Below are positions 27,801 through 36,434 of a stretch of 64,000 nt of DNA, in pieces. The stretch spans positions 1 to 64,000 of the forward strand of contig JAIEQI010000180.1 of NCBI GenBank assembly GCA_019747875.1, given 5' to 3'. Positions within the stretch are counted from its first letter, which is position 1; the number at the start of each line of letters is the position of its first letter. Source of the stretch: Candidatus Obscuribacterales bacterium (GTDB taxonomy: Bacteria; Cyanobacteriota; Vampirovibrionia; Obscuribacterales; Obscuribacteraceae). Made by a program: the position numbers and the translations under genes. Under the pieces are notes generated by a model that had not been told where the DNA came from, made no database searches, and was given only the letters and a program-made list of their open reading frames with translations.

Positions 27801-28811
27801 ATGGTAAGAGCAATGGTTTTGGCAGCTGGAGTCGGATCAAGGTTGGAACCTATTAGTAGTTACTTGCCTAAACCCCTCGTACCAGTCCTCAATCGTCCGG
27901 TGATGGAACACATCCTCAAGCTTTTGCAAAAGCATGGAATTACAGACGTAATTTCCAACACACACCACATGGCAGATATTCTTCAGCAACATTTTCGTGA
28001 CCATCCACCTGAAGGGCTGAACCTTCAGCTTTTCAAGGAAGAGGAGCTAACAGGAGATGCGGGAGGTGTGCGTGCGGCCAAAGACTTCCTTGCCGACGAC
28101 ACATTCATCGTGATTATGGGTGATTTGATCACTAACGCCGATCTCTCAGCATTGCTCAAAGAGCATAGAGAGAAGAAGGCAATAGCTACTATCGCAGTCA
28201 AGCAAATGAAGGACGTCACTCGGTTTGGCGTAATGAAGCGCGACCCTGAGGGCTTCATCACAGCGTTCCAGGAGAAGCCAGCAGCCCACGAAGCAATTTC
28301 AAATGAAATATCGACCGGAATCTATATCCTCGAACCAGAGGTCTTCGATCACATACCCGAAACTGGAGTGGTAGGTTTCGGCCGGCAAATTTTTCCCGAC
28401 CTTGTCAAAAAGAAGCTTAAAGTCCTGGGAGCGACCCTGGTCGGGCACTGGTCCGATATAGGAACTCTACAAGATTTGTTTCGCACTAACATCGATGCAC
28501 TCTACAAAAAGATCCCAATGGAGTCACCGCAACAGGCGTCTGGCAGTGATTTGTTAGCATCGATGGATCAGAAGATTGCTAGCAACGTGCGCATTGGACA
28601 GCACGTTTTACTCGGCAAAAACATAAGCATCGGAAATAGTACCGTAATTGGTGATGGAACTATTATTGGTGATAACAGCACTATCGGCGCAAATTGTCAG
28701 CTCAAGGACTGTCTGATTTTTTCGGACAGCCATATCAGTGATAATTCCAAAATCGAGGATTCGATCATTGCCTTTAATCATCAGATCAAAACATCATCAG
28801 TAGCTCATTAG
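27801..28811 (+). CDS. Sugar-phosphate nucleotidyltransferase with left-handed beta-helix tail
   Basis: The N-terminal domain (1-230) has the signature MVLAAGVGSRLEPIS-YLPKPLVPV, a GDAGGVR motif and an MGD metal-binding region, as in glucose-1-phosphate thymidylyl- or mannose-1-phosphate guanylyl-transferases. The C-terminus (about 255-330) has hexapeptide repeats (ISIGNSTVIGDGTIIGDNSTIG). It activates a sugar phosphate for polysaccharide or glycan synthesis; which nucleotide is used cannot be decided. AAGGT precedes the ATG. The stop overlaps that of the convergent beta-lactamase-like gene by four bases. Confidence 0.88.
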   Translation: MVRAMVLAAGVGSRLEPISSYLPKPLVPVLNRPVMEHILKLLQKHGITDVISNTHHMADILQQHFRDHPPEGLNLQLFKEEELTGDAGGVRAAKDFLADDTFIVIMGDLITNADLSALLKEHREKKAIATIAVKQMKDVTRFGVMKRDPEGFITAFQEKPAAHEAISNEISTGIYILEPEVFDHIPETGVVGFGRQIFPDLVKKKLKVLGATLVGHWSDIGTLQDLFRTNIDALYKKIPMESPQQASGSDLLASMDQKIASNVRIGQHVLLGKNISIGNSTVIGDGTIIGDNSTIGANCQLKDCLIFSDSHISDNSKIEDSIIAFNHQIKTSSVAH

Positions 28812-29851
28812 GTCAGGTTAAAGGCTTCTCTGCTGATGTCTTCAAAGCTGAGTCCGCCAAGATTGCTCAAGACAACCAGCGATGCTTTATTGATCGGATC
28901 GATTGCGAACCAAGTACTGAATCCTTCAATATTTCCATTTTTGTGGAAAACCTTTGATTCATAATCCTTGCCAATCTGCCAGCAAAAAGCCGTACCGGAC
29001 AAACGCCCAGAATTCAGCGTCATTGGTTCGAACATTCGAGACAATGAACTAGTATCCAGTAGCTTGTTACTCAATAACCCTGAAGCAAATAGAGTCATGT
29101 CCGAAACGCAGGAAACTGCACCAGCTGTCCCGCCCATGGTTTGGAATTCCAAATCGGTACTTGCCGGCACAAGTTGATTCTTGATTCGCTTGTATCCGGG
29201 TTCATAAGCTGTGAATCCGTTCTTCGGGAAAGAAGTATTTTTCATATCGAGAGGCTGAAAAATCTCACGATCTACTCCCTCAGAAAGAGACTGTCCAGTA
29301 ATTTTTTCCGCGATCCACCCCAGCAAGACATAAGCTGGATTGTTATACTCCATTTTTTCACCGGGGATGAACCTCAACCCGCGATTAGAAAGTGAACTTA
29401 GGTAGGCTGCTCTATGCTGCGCATTTCCACCTGATAGCGCCAATCCACTTGTATGAGTAATTAGATTCAGCAGGCTGATTTTCTCGAAGGAGTCAGGCAG
29501 CTGTTCAAAATATTTGCAAATGGAATCCTTCAGAGAAAGTTTATGACGTTCTGCGAGAATCAACATATAGGTTGCAGTAAAAACCTTAGTCACTGAAGCT
29601 AGTGGAAAGACAGTTTGCTCCGTGGCACCGTCACAGTAGGGCAAGCTCTTGTTTCCATCCGAGAAAACAGCGGACAGAACAGGAACTCGAAATCGCTTTT
29701 GAAATCGCTTGAGTATCAGTTGATATTTCTGCTCGTATTGGCTTGCAGCGGCCGATACTTGAGGCGCAACAAACTCCATTCCAGCCAAAGCCTCAGCCAA
29801 AAGAAACTTCAACCCTGTTCTCCTGCTAACAGCTTTGTGTGAATCTATCAT
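28808..29851 (-). CDS. Class C beta-lactamase-like serine hydrolase
   Basis: A possible twin-arginine signal (SRRTGLKFLL, residues 9-18) leads to a serine beta-lactamase/esterase fold. Motifs: S86-V-T-K89 (SxxK), Y169-N-N171 (YxN) and HKNG near 315 in place of the KTG box. All belong to the AmpC/penicillin-binding/EstB group. Likely a periplasmic peptidase or esterase of D-amino peptides; true beta-lactamase activity cannot be inferred. The upstream neighbour ends 39 bp away on the same strand. Confidence 0.85.
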   Translation of the reverse strand: MIDSHKAVSRRTGLKFLLAEALAGMEFVAPQVSAAASQYEQKYQLILKRFQKRFRVPVLSAVFSDGNKSLPYCDGATEQTVFPLASVTKVFTATYMLILAERHKLSLKDSICKYFEQLPDSFEKISLLNLITHTSGLALSGGNAQHRAAYLSSLSNRGLRFIPGEKMEYNNPAYVLLGWIAEKITGQSLSEGVDREIFQPLDMKNTSFPKNGFTAYEPGYKRIKNQLVPASTDLEFQTMGGTAGAVSCVSDMTLFASGLLSNKLLDTSSLSRMFEPMTLNSGRLSGTAFCWQIGKDYESKVFHKNGNIEGFSTWFAIDPINKASLVVLSNLGGLSFEDISREAFNLT

Positions 29852-29890
29852 TAGAATGAGACTTCTATGTTCACAGTAGTCTTGGCTCGA

Positions 29891-30970
29891 TTATTTAACA
29901 GGCTGAGCAGGTTGACCCGCCGCGGCCTTTTGCTGCTCTCTGGCGTACTTAAGCGCGGCTGCCAACCGTGCGCTATTTTTTGGATCTGCCTGAATTGCTT
30001 TCCTATAGGCCGCAATTGAACCTGCATAGTCCTTTTCGGACAACAACATGAAAGCGAGTTTTTCCTGCACATATGCATCAGCAGGCTTCAGTTGTGACGC
30101 CAACTTGTAATGCGCTAAGGCATCTTTGGTCTTCTTTAGCTTGAATAACGTATTGGCATACTCAAAATGCATATCTCCATCGTTAGGCTTCAATTTCAAG
30201 TACTCGGCATATTCGCTCTCTGCCATCAAATCATTTTTTTGCTGTTTGGCAATCTCAATCAGGGTGCGATGAATAAGCTCTTTGTCCTTGCCAAAATCGA
30301 GAGCTTTGTTAAATGCCAGTTGAGCTTTATCCAAGCGACGCAATTTATACAGTGCCTCCCCATAACCAGCATAGAGGTCCTTCTCCTTTGCCGGATCAAG
30401 TGCAAAAATCTTTTCCAGCGTTTGTACAGCATCGCTCCAGTCATTCGATTTGACACAGATCGGATAATACTCCAATAAGAGTTGAACGTCTTTCGGATTC
30501 GTCCTTATTGCTTGTTTTAAGAGCTGCCGTGCTTCTACGAGATTACCAGCATTGGACTGGAAGCGAGCCTTCTCAATTACTTCTTTGACCGCGTTCTCAT
30601 CTGCAACTGGACTTACAGTCGTGTTAGCGGCGCCTGAAGCAGAATCCCCTGTGCCCGTTACGGGATTAGAAGAAGGGGACGAAGGGGAGGACGATGATGC
30701 TGCTGAAGACGGTAGTGTTGAACTTGAATTTGAATCCTCCCTTCCAGGATCCCTATTCCAGGGTTGATTTGCCTGGGCTAGACTCTCTACTGATCCGGAA
30801 GCGAACGAGCTTGGCACAGAAAGAGATAGCGCCTGCGCAAGATAAATCGAGACAAGCACCGTTTGAGCTAGATTGTGCCTTCGCCCGTACAAGTATGCAT
30901 TATTGACGGGATTTTCAGCTCTATCTCTTTCTCTGAAGTTTCCATCTTCCTGTTCTTGCATCAGTCTCAT
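29891..30970 (-). CDS. Secreted TPR protein
   Basis: I take ATG 30970 as the start because GAGG precedes it; the frame is open to 31036. A hydrophobic segment (about 35-55, VLVSIYLAQALSLSV) acts as signal or anchor. A Ser/Pro/Ala-rich linker and about seven TPRs (from about 130 to the end) follow, such as AQLAFNKALDFGKD and DALAHYKLASQLKP. TPR proteins scaffold envelope or secretion complexes. It sits between the beta-lactamase-like gene and the molybdoenzyme, all on the minus strand. Confidence 0.8.
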   Translation of the reverse strand: MRLMQEQEDGNFRERDRAENPVNNAYLYGRRHNLAQTVLVSIYLAQALSLSVPSSFASGSVESLAQANQPWNRDPGREDSNSSSTLPSSAASSSSPSSPSSNPVTGTGDSASGAANTTVSPVADENAVKEVIEKARFQSNAGNLVEARQLLKQAIRTNPKDVQLLLEYYPICVKSNDWSDAVQTLEKIFALDPAKEKDLYAGYGEALYKLRRLDKAQLAFNKALDFGKDKELIHRTLIEIAKQQKNDLMAESEYAEYLKLKPNDGDMHFEYANTLFKLKKTKDALAHYKLASQLKPADAYVQEKLAFMLLSEKDYAGSIAAYRKAIQADPKNSARLAAALKYAREQQKAAAGQPAQPVK

Positions 30971-31046
30971 TAAGCCTATCCTCACTATCCAACAAAAGTC
31001 CTGTCGATTTCCGCGCTTCTTGCTTGATCGTTTCAAGACTCCTTTC

Positions 31047-33233
31047 TTATCTGTTTTTCTTAGTTATTTTTGAGATTCTAATTGGTGCACTCTTAAAAGC
31101 CGGAGTCCTAGATCGCTCGTCAACCCTTGCTTTTATCAGTACATTGGCTTCCGGATAATACATAGCAGCAACACCAGGACGAATATCGGATACAAATACT
31201 TCGACATCGTCCATTTGTCCGGCCTCACCATATACAGTGACACGATCTCCATCCAGAAGATCCAAGCGTCTTGCATCTTCTGCTGAAATAATCACAGAGT
31301 ATCTGTTAGTGACTCCTCGATAGAGATCATGCTCTTCGTATACGACACTATTAAACTGGCCTTCTGACCGCAATGTAATCAAACGGAACTCGTCAGGCTT
31401 AGGAGGCGGTGGCAAGGGTGTTCTATGCATTAGCGCTTTCCCGTTTGACGTAGGAAAGTCTGGTTTATGAAAAACTCGTCCTCCAATCGTGAACTCGTTT
31501 CCTGTTTCAATTTTTTCTATAGGTTCAAATCCAGGAATGCAGGCCGCTATGATGCGCCTGACTTCAGTATGATCCCGCAGTTTGCTCCAATCAAATGGAC
31601 TGCGCCCAAGCAGTCTATCTGCTAGCTCAACAATTATTTCGGATTCCGAACGCATTTGCCCCTCAATGTTCGCCTCGCCTCCCGATGACAGACGAACGAA
31701 ATTGAACATTGACTCTTGAGTTGTCGCTTGTTGTTCCTCGTCCCGGGCAAGCACAGGCAAGATCAACGTTCGCTTAGCACGTCCGTGGAAATGACCGGGG
31801 TTCAACTTAGTCGAGAGATAGACAGTGGTGCCAATCTGTTGCATACATTTAGTCGCCCAGGTCGAATTAGGATTAGACCCCCAAAGATTTCCACCAAGAG
31901 CAAACAGGCAGTCGATATTCCCTTCACCGGCAGCCTCGATTAGGGCGTGAGTATCATAACCTGGCTCCACCGGTAACTCTTTGCCATAAATACGTTCCAG
32001 CGACTTACGAATACCCTCTGAAATGCTCGGCGAAAAACCTATTGAACCAATACCTTGAACATTCGAGTGACCGCGAATTGGAAGAAGCCCGGCACCAGGC
32101 TTGCCAATCTGCCCTGTTAACAGAGCCAGGTTTGTCATCGCCAGAATGTTGTCGACACCCCAAGTATGATGGGTAAGTCCCATTGCCCAGGCAAAAATAC
32201 AGGCCTTCGATCCTGCCACGGCGCGTGCAAGATCGCGAATCTCGCTTTCACTGACACCAGAACTTGCCGTGATCTGCTCCCAACTTGCATCTTTCGCATC
32301 TTCAATAATTGCGGACGAGCCTTCCGTATACTTCTCAATCCACTCGAGATTTAACAACTCTTCGTCAATCAGAGCCTTAATTGCCCCAACAAATAGAGCA
32401 AGATCACCACCGGCATAAGGTTGGATATAGGAGGATGCAATTTGCGAACCCATTAGGAGAGAAAGTGGTCGTGATGGAACATAGAAGCGTTCTAAGCCTG
32501 CTTCCCGTAGAGGATTAATCACAATCACCTTACCGCCCCGCTCCCGCAGTTCAGCCAGTAAGGTCATTAATCTTGGATGATTTGATGCGGGATTGGCACC
32601 AACTAAAACGACAAGATCACATTTTTTCAGGTCGTCTAAGTCGATAGTTGCCGTTCCTGTTCCAATCGACAGTTTTAAAGCGACACCAGATGCCTGATGG
32701 CAGTAATAGCTGCAATTCATGACGTTGTTGCTGCCATAGACGCGCGCAAAAGATTGCAAAATGAAAGCTGCTTCGTTGGATGATCTACCGGAAGAGTAAA
32801 ATGCAGTTCGTTCGGAACTGCTCGACTTTAGTGCCGCTTCAAGGTAATACATGGCCGCTTCCCAGGTAATTGCTTTGAAGTGGCTGCCTCCTTCTTCGAG
32901 CATTACAGGAAAGCTGATACGGCCCAGGTCTTCAGCTTGCTTTGGTGTCAGTTTTTCAAGCACGAAGATCGAATTCTTTTCGAAAAACTCTGGCAGAATT
33001 GCACCCTTCATGTCAGCAACTTGTGCCTGCAGGCTTTTCTTGCATACCTCGGGGAAATGTCCTGCTTCGTTGACCATGCCTCCTTTTTGCCCGCCCATAC
33101 CGAGGGCGCAGGTTTTGCACGCATTCTTCGAGGTCATTTTTGCCCAAAGGCGAAGCGGGCCGACTTCAAATGCTTTGGAGATGGTGTAGCGGATTGCAGG
33201 AAAACCGCCACCCGCGAGTCCTTTTTTCACCAC
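31047..33233 (-). CDS. Molybdopterin oxidoreductase alpha subunit (YdeP/FdhF-like)
   Basis: A 728-residue member of the bis-MGD dehydrogenase family closest to YdeP-type formate dehydrogenase-like proteins. Residues about 30-60 carry NACKTCALGMGG, in place of the four-cysteine Fe-S motif of true formate dehydrogenases. Further marks are the SSGRSSNEAAF, GANPASNHPR and GHSNVQGIGS blocks and a C-terminal aspartate-decarboxylase-like beta barrel (from about 600). The start is GTG, supported by GAGG five bases upstream. No Tat signal; cytoplasmic. It follows putrescine aminotransferase by 52 bp. Physiological substrate unknown. Confidence 0.88.
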   Translation of the reverse strand: MVKKGLAGGGFPAIRYTISKAFEVGPLRLWAKMTSKNACKTCALGMGGQKGGMVNEAGHFPEVCKKSLQAQVADMKGAILPEFFEKNSIFVLEKLTPKQAEDLGRISFPVMLEEGGSHFKAITWEAAMYYLEAALKSSSSERTAFYSSGRSSNEAAFILQSFARVYGSNNVMNCSYYCHQASGVALKLSIGTGTATIDLDDLKKCDLVVLVGANPASNHPRLMTLLAELRERGGKVIVINPLREAGLERFYVPSRPLSLLMGSQIASSYIQPYAGGDLALFVGAIKALIDEELLNLEWIEKYTEGSSAIIEDAKDASWEQITASSGVSESEIRDLARAVAGSKACIFAWAMGLTHHTWGVDNILAMTNLALLTGQIGKPGAGLLPIRGHSNVQGIGSIGFSPSISEGIRKSLERIYGKELPVEPGYDTHALIEAAGEGNIDCLFALGGNLWGSNPNSTWATKCMQQIGTTVYLSTKLNPGHFHGRAKRTLILPVLARDEEQQATTQESMFNFVRLSSGGEANIEGQMRSESEIIVELADRLLGRSPFDWSKLRDHTEVRRIIAACIPGFEPIEKIETGNEFTIGGRVFHKPDFPTSNGKALMHRTPLPPPPKPDEFRLITLRSEGQFNSVVYEEHDLYRGVTNRYSVIISAEDARRLDLLDGDRVTVYGEAGQMDDVEVFVSDIRPGVAAMYYPEANVLIKARVDERSRTPAFKSAPIRISKITKKNR

Positions 33234-33285
33234 TCTATCCTCAATGCCAAAGACCCCAATGGTACAGAAATCGATTCCTACTCGA

Positions 33286-34653
33286 TTAAACGGCGCTCTT
33301 GCTTGTGGCGCCTATCTCATCACGAGTTGCTTGAAGAGATTCTTCCAATGCTTCCAGGAAACGGTCAATTTGCTCATATGTGATGACGAGCGGAGGCTCC
33401 ACCCGCAACACTCTGGCATTGATATAGGTGCCCGAGATCAAAATCTTACGAGCGAACAGATGCTTTGCCACTATATAACCAACATCATTTCCAGCGAACT
33501 CCATTCCAAGCATGAGCCCGATACCACGGGCGCCAACCATAACCTGCGGATATTTTGCCGCAAGTTTCTCCAACCTCGGCAGCAGGTAATTCCCCTTTTC
33601 TGTGGCCTGTCTAGGAAGGTCTTCCTCTAGCAGGACATTAATCGTAGCGATGGCTGCGGCACATGCAAGCGGATTGCCACCAAAAGTGGTGGTATGCAGG
33701 AATGGATTCTCAATATACTTTTCCCAAGTCTTTGGTGTACCAACGACGCAACCAATTGGCATTACGCCGCCTCCAAAACCTTTTGCCAGAGCCAGGAGGT
33801 CGGGGGTCACGCCTTCATGCTCGCAATAGAACATTTTGCCGGTTCTGCCCATACCGCATTGAATTTCATCAAAAATCAACATAGCGCCATACTTGTCACA
33901 CAGCTCCCGGCACGCTGCCAGGTATCCCGGTGGTGCCACATTGATACCACCTTCCCCTTGTATCGGTTCCAAAACTACACCGGCAATGCGATCACCAGAG
34001 AAATCGCAAGCAGCCATAAATTTGGTCAAGGCGTCCACATCACCAAAAGGTACATGGCTCCAGTGCAATAACGGCAAGAACGGCTCGCGGAAAACAGCCT
34101 TAGAAGTACCGCCTAGAGCTCCTAGACTTTTGCCATGGAAGCCGCCTACGGCGCCAATGAAATGCCTGCGCCCAGTGGCGAGCATAGCCATTTTCAGACA
34201 ACCTTCAACTGATTCGGTTCCCGAGTTGGTGAAAAACGCATAATTAAGATCGCCAGGTGTGATCAGGGACATCAGATGCGCCAAGTAGCAACGTAAAGGA
34301 TCGATCAATTCCTGAGAGTGAATTGCCTGTTTTTCGAGCTGCTGCCTCACTGCCGCCATAACCTTCGGATGCCTATGTCCGACGTTGTAGATTCCAAATC
34401 CACCCAAAATATCAATAAATTCATTGCCGTTGACATCGCGAAAGATAGCGCCGTTGTCATCCCATTCAACAGCTGTGTAGTCGGTGCTTACAGATTTTCT
34501 ATATTGAAGGAAGCCGGCATTGACGTGGTCTTGCCAGTATTGCACTGATTCAGAAATCACTTGTTGGCGTTCTTTCTCAGCCAATTCCTTTTGAGAAATC
34601 AGTTTCAAGACTTCGGCAGACTTCTGCTTGGCAGCATCCAAATTTTGAACCAT
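33286..34653 (-). CDS. patA: Putrescine aminotransferase
   Basis: A class III PLP aminotransferase of 455 residues that, from memory, matches Escherichia coli PatA along its length: the N-terminal extension, GGFGIYNVGHRHP, FFTNSGTESVE, GAFHGKSLGAL-like GGFHGKSLGAL, PLQ-like EPIQGEGG, FDEIQCGMGRTG and K291 in LAKGFGGG (the PLP Schiff-base lysine). PatA transfers the amino group of putrescine to 2-oxoglutarate, giving 4-aminobutanal and glutamate. Ornithine or acetylornithine remain alternative substrates. It is first of an apparent two-gene unit with the molybdoenzyme and divergent from the gene at 34896. Confidence 0.88.
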   Translation of the reverse strand: MVQNLDAAKQKSAEVLKLISQKELAEKERQQVISESVQYWQDHVNAGFLQYRKSVSTDYTAVEWDDNGAIFRDVNGNEFIDILGGFGIYNVGHRHPKVMAAVRQQLEKQAIHSQELIDPLRCYLAHLMSLITPGDLNYAFFTNSGTESVEGCLKMAMLATGRRHFIGAVGGFHGKSLGALGGTSKAVFREPFLPLLHWSHVPFGDVDALTKFMAACDFSGDRIAGVVLEPIQGEGGINVAPPGYLAACRELCDKYGAMLIFDEIQCGMGRTGKMFYCEHEGVTPDLLALAKGFGGGVMPIGCVVGTPKTWEKYIENPFLHTTTFGGNPLACAAAIATINVLLEEDLPRQATEKGNYLLPRLEKLAAKYPQVMVGARGIGLMLGMEFAGNDVGYIVAKHLFARKILISGTYINARVLRVEPPLVITYEQIDRFLEALEESLQATRDEIGATSKSAV

Positions 34654-34863
34654 TTTCTTAGCTCCTGCTAAATATCAACGCCCTATGCGCCGGGCGCCTA
34701 CAGCATATCCTATATGCGCATCAATGTGGGCTCCGTCTGCATATGTAGTCAATGAATTCGACGTTCTATGAGATTTTAGACATTTCCACGCCGCTGTGAG
34801 CATTGCCTGTATCAAAATACCGACATTTGATTTGGCGCAGAATAGAACTGGCAAAGAACTGAT

Positions 34864-34869
34864 TATAAT
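34864..34869 (+). promoter_or_regulatory. Probable -10 element
   Basis: TATAAT, preceded by CTGAT, lies 27 bases before the ATG at 34896. No good -35 hexamer is present at 16-18 bp, so it may depend on an extended -10 or an activator. Confidence 0.45.
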
Positions 34870-34895
34870 GACTCTGTTTCTTAGAGGCATAAACC

Positions 34896-36434
34896 ATGTC
34901 CTGGTGGCAAAGCCTGGGACTTCCTGGAGCTCAGTTCGAAAAGGTCACTCCTCGATTTCCCTTGGAAATTGAGCTAGTCCCGAGTCTGCTTAAAGCCCAC
35001 ATAATGCTGCATGAGTTCTCACTCGACGGCAAAGACATTGTCTGTTGGACTTATCAAACAGAGGGCTGCAAGCAATTGGGACAGAACGAGCTTCTGGTTT
35101 CCATCCGCAAAAAGCCCTCTGAGACTGTTGGCGATTTCCCACAAGAGCCGCTTGAGTTCTTCAAAGCCGTTCTGCAGCATGCAGCACAAGGAGAGAAGAT
35201 AAAAACAGGCAGCATTTCCGAGTTTTCCGAAAGCGGTTTTTTGAGTTCGAAATTTCGCGGAGCTGCCTATATTAGAAGCCAGCAACTGGGCGACTGGTTT
35301 CCGCCCGAAGATTCACTGGCGACCATTCTGTTGACGGCCGAAGAACTTGCAGCCAGTCAACTGGCAGGTCTGACAAGAGTATTGGCATTATTGGGCAGGC
35401 AGGATTTACACTTCCCATGTCCGGCATGGAATGATCTATCAAGAGAAACAGCAGTCAGTCGCAAGATGCTCGAAATTATGACTGACAGTTTTATCGCGCA
35501 AATGCCAAGACTATTGGTTCGTGACGCCGGTGTGTCGTCCTGCGAACGCGTTATTGATCTCCAAATGCCTCTTAGCGCAAGGCATTTCTTTAAGCAGCTG
35601 GAAGAAATGGATCCCAACTCGCCTCTGCTTATCTTGACCGATTTTGACGAGCGCTCTGACTCTATGCTTGTTTGGCAAGAAGAGAAGAAGATCGTGCCGC
35701 TGGCGATCACCGCCCCAGGCGCCACCGGAACCCGTATTGCCGGTTCTTTCTTTTGTATTGCACCGAATCAAGAAACAGATCGCGGCATGATCATTGAGGA
35801 TGGTTTCGCGCTATCAATAAAAGCTGAGACATGGGCGGCCCTTAAACAGAGTCTTGTAAATGGCAGTCCCTGCTACTTTTCACATGACGAAGAGGGTTAT
35901 GATTTCAGACTTTCCTGGCACCAAGACGAGGAAACAGCAGCAAGTCCCAACACGATAGAAATCGACGTGTTAAATCCCACCTGTGGATCAATACGCCGAG
36001 CTGGTGGCGCTGCTGGTGCCTTACGCACTCCTGGTAATTGCGGCGATGGAGCAGAAACTGCGCCCGAGACAGAGAGATCAACTGTTCCGGCGTACGCCAG
36101 AGAAATCACTTTGCTTAGCAAAGAGTCCGATATCAGAGAACTAATTGAATCGGAGAATTTGCACAGATATATTTCGCACGTGGAAGATGTAGTTAGAGAT
36201 CACTTCTTCTGCATGGGTGAACAGGAGGGGTTTGACCTCAGGCTGGACTGTACAATTCTCCCCGATCGTAAGGCTGTTTTCCAAACATCATCGACTCCGG
36301 TTATGGAGGCTGAGGATGAAAGCGACCTTCTCGACAGATTGTCCTTGACTTATGCACCAGTTATCGAAAAAGGAGAAATCAAATTTCAACTTTTTCTAGC
36401 TGTTTGGGGCGGCAGTCCCGGAGATGTACAGTAA
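34896..36434 (+). CDS. SARA/endofin C-terminal-domain-like protein
   Basis: A 512-residue cytosolic protein with no signal or membrane segment. From memory it aligns along its length with the C-terminal region of eukaryotic SARA/endofin (ZFYVE9/ZFYVE16; the family once called DUF3480). Matching blocks in order: GQNE (62-65), SGFLSSK (113-119), FPCP (173-176), FDERSDS (250-256), AGSFFC (282-287), IIEDGF (299-304) and a last block ending FQLFLAVWGG. The counterparts are GQSE, QSFLGSK, YPCP, FNEKADS, GASFFV, IVEDGV. The FYVE finger is absent. A roughly 40-residue low-complexity insert (about 360-400) has no counterpart. GAGG precedes the ATG. Its end overlaps the next gene by 11 bp. Biochemical role is unknown. 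Confidence 0.6.
   Translation: MSWWQSLGLPGAQFEKVTPRFPLEIELVPSLLKAHIMLHEFSLDGKDIVCWTYQTEGCKQLGQNELLVSIRKKPSETVGDFPQEPLEFFKAVLQHAAQGEKIKTGSISEFSESGFLSSKFRGAAYIRSQQLGDWFPPEDSLATILLTAEELAASQLAGLTRVLALLGRQDLHFPCPAWNDLSRETAVSRKMLEIMTDSFIAQMPRLLVRDAGVSSCERVIDLQMPLSARHFFKQLEEMDPNSPLLILTDFDERSDSMLVWQEEKKIVPLAITAPGATGTRIAGSFFCIAPNQETDRGMIIEDGFALSIKAETWAALKQSLVNGSPCYFSHDEEGYDFRLSWHQDEETAASPNTIEIDVLNPTCGSIRRAGGAAGALRTPGNCGDGAETAPETERSTVPAYAREITLLSKESDIRELIESENLHRYISHVEDVVRDHFFCMGEQEGFDLRLDCTILPDRKAVFQTSSTPVMEAEDESDLLDRLSLTYAPVIEKGEIKFQLFLAVWGGSPGDVQ

Noticed and set aside
32851..33383. Long plus-strand frames opposite the molybdoenzyme start
   Set aside because: They are antisense to a clearly recognisable gene and show no domain pattern.
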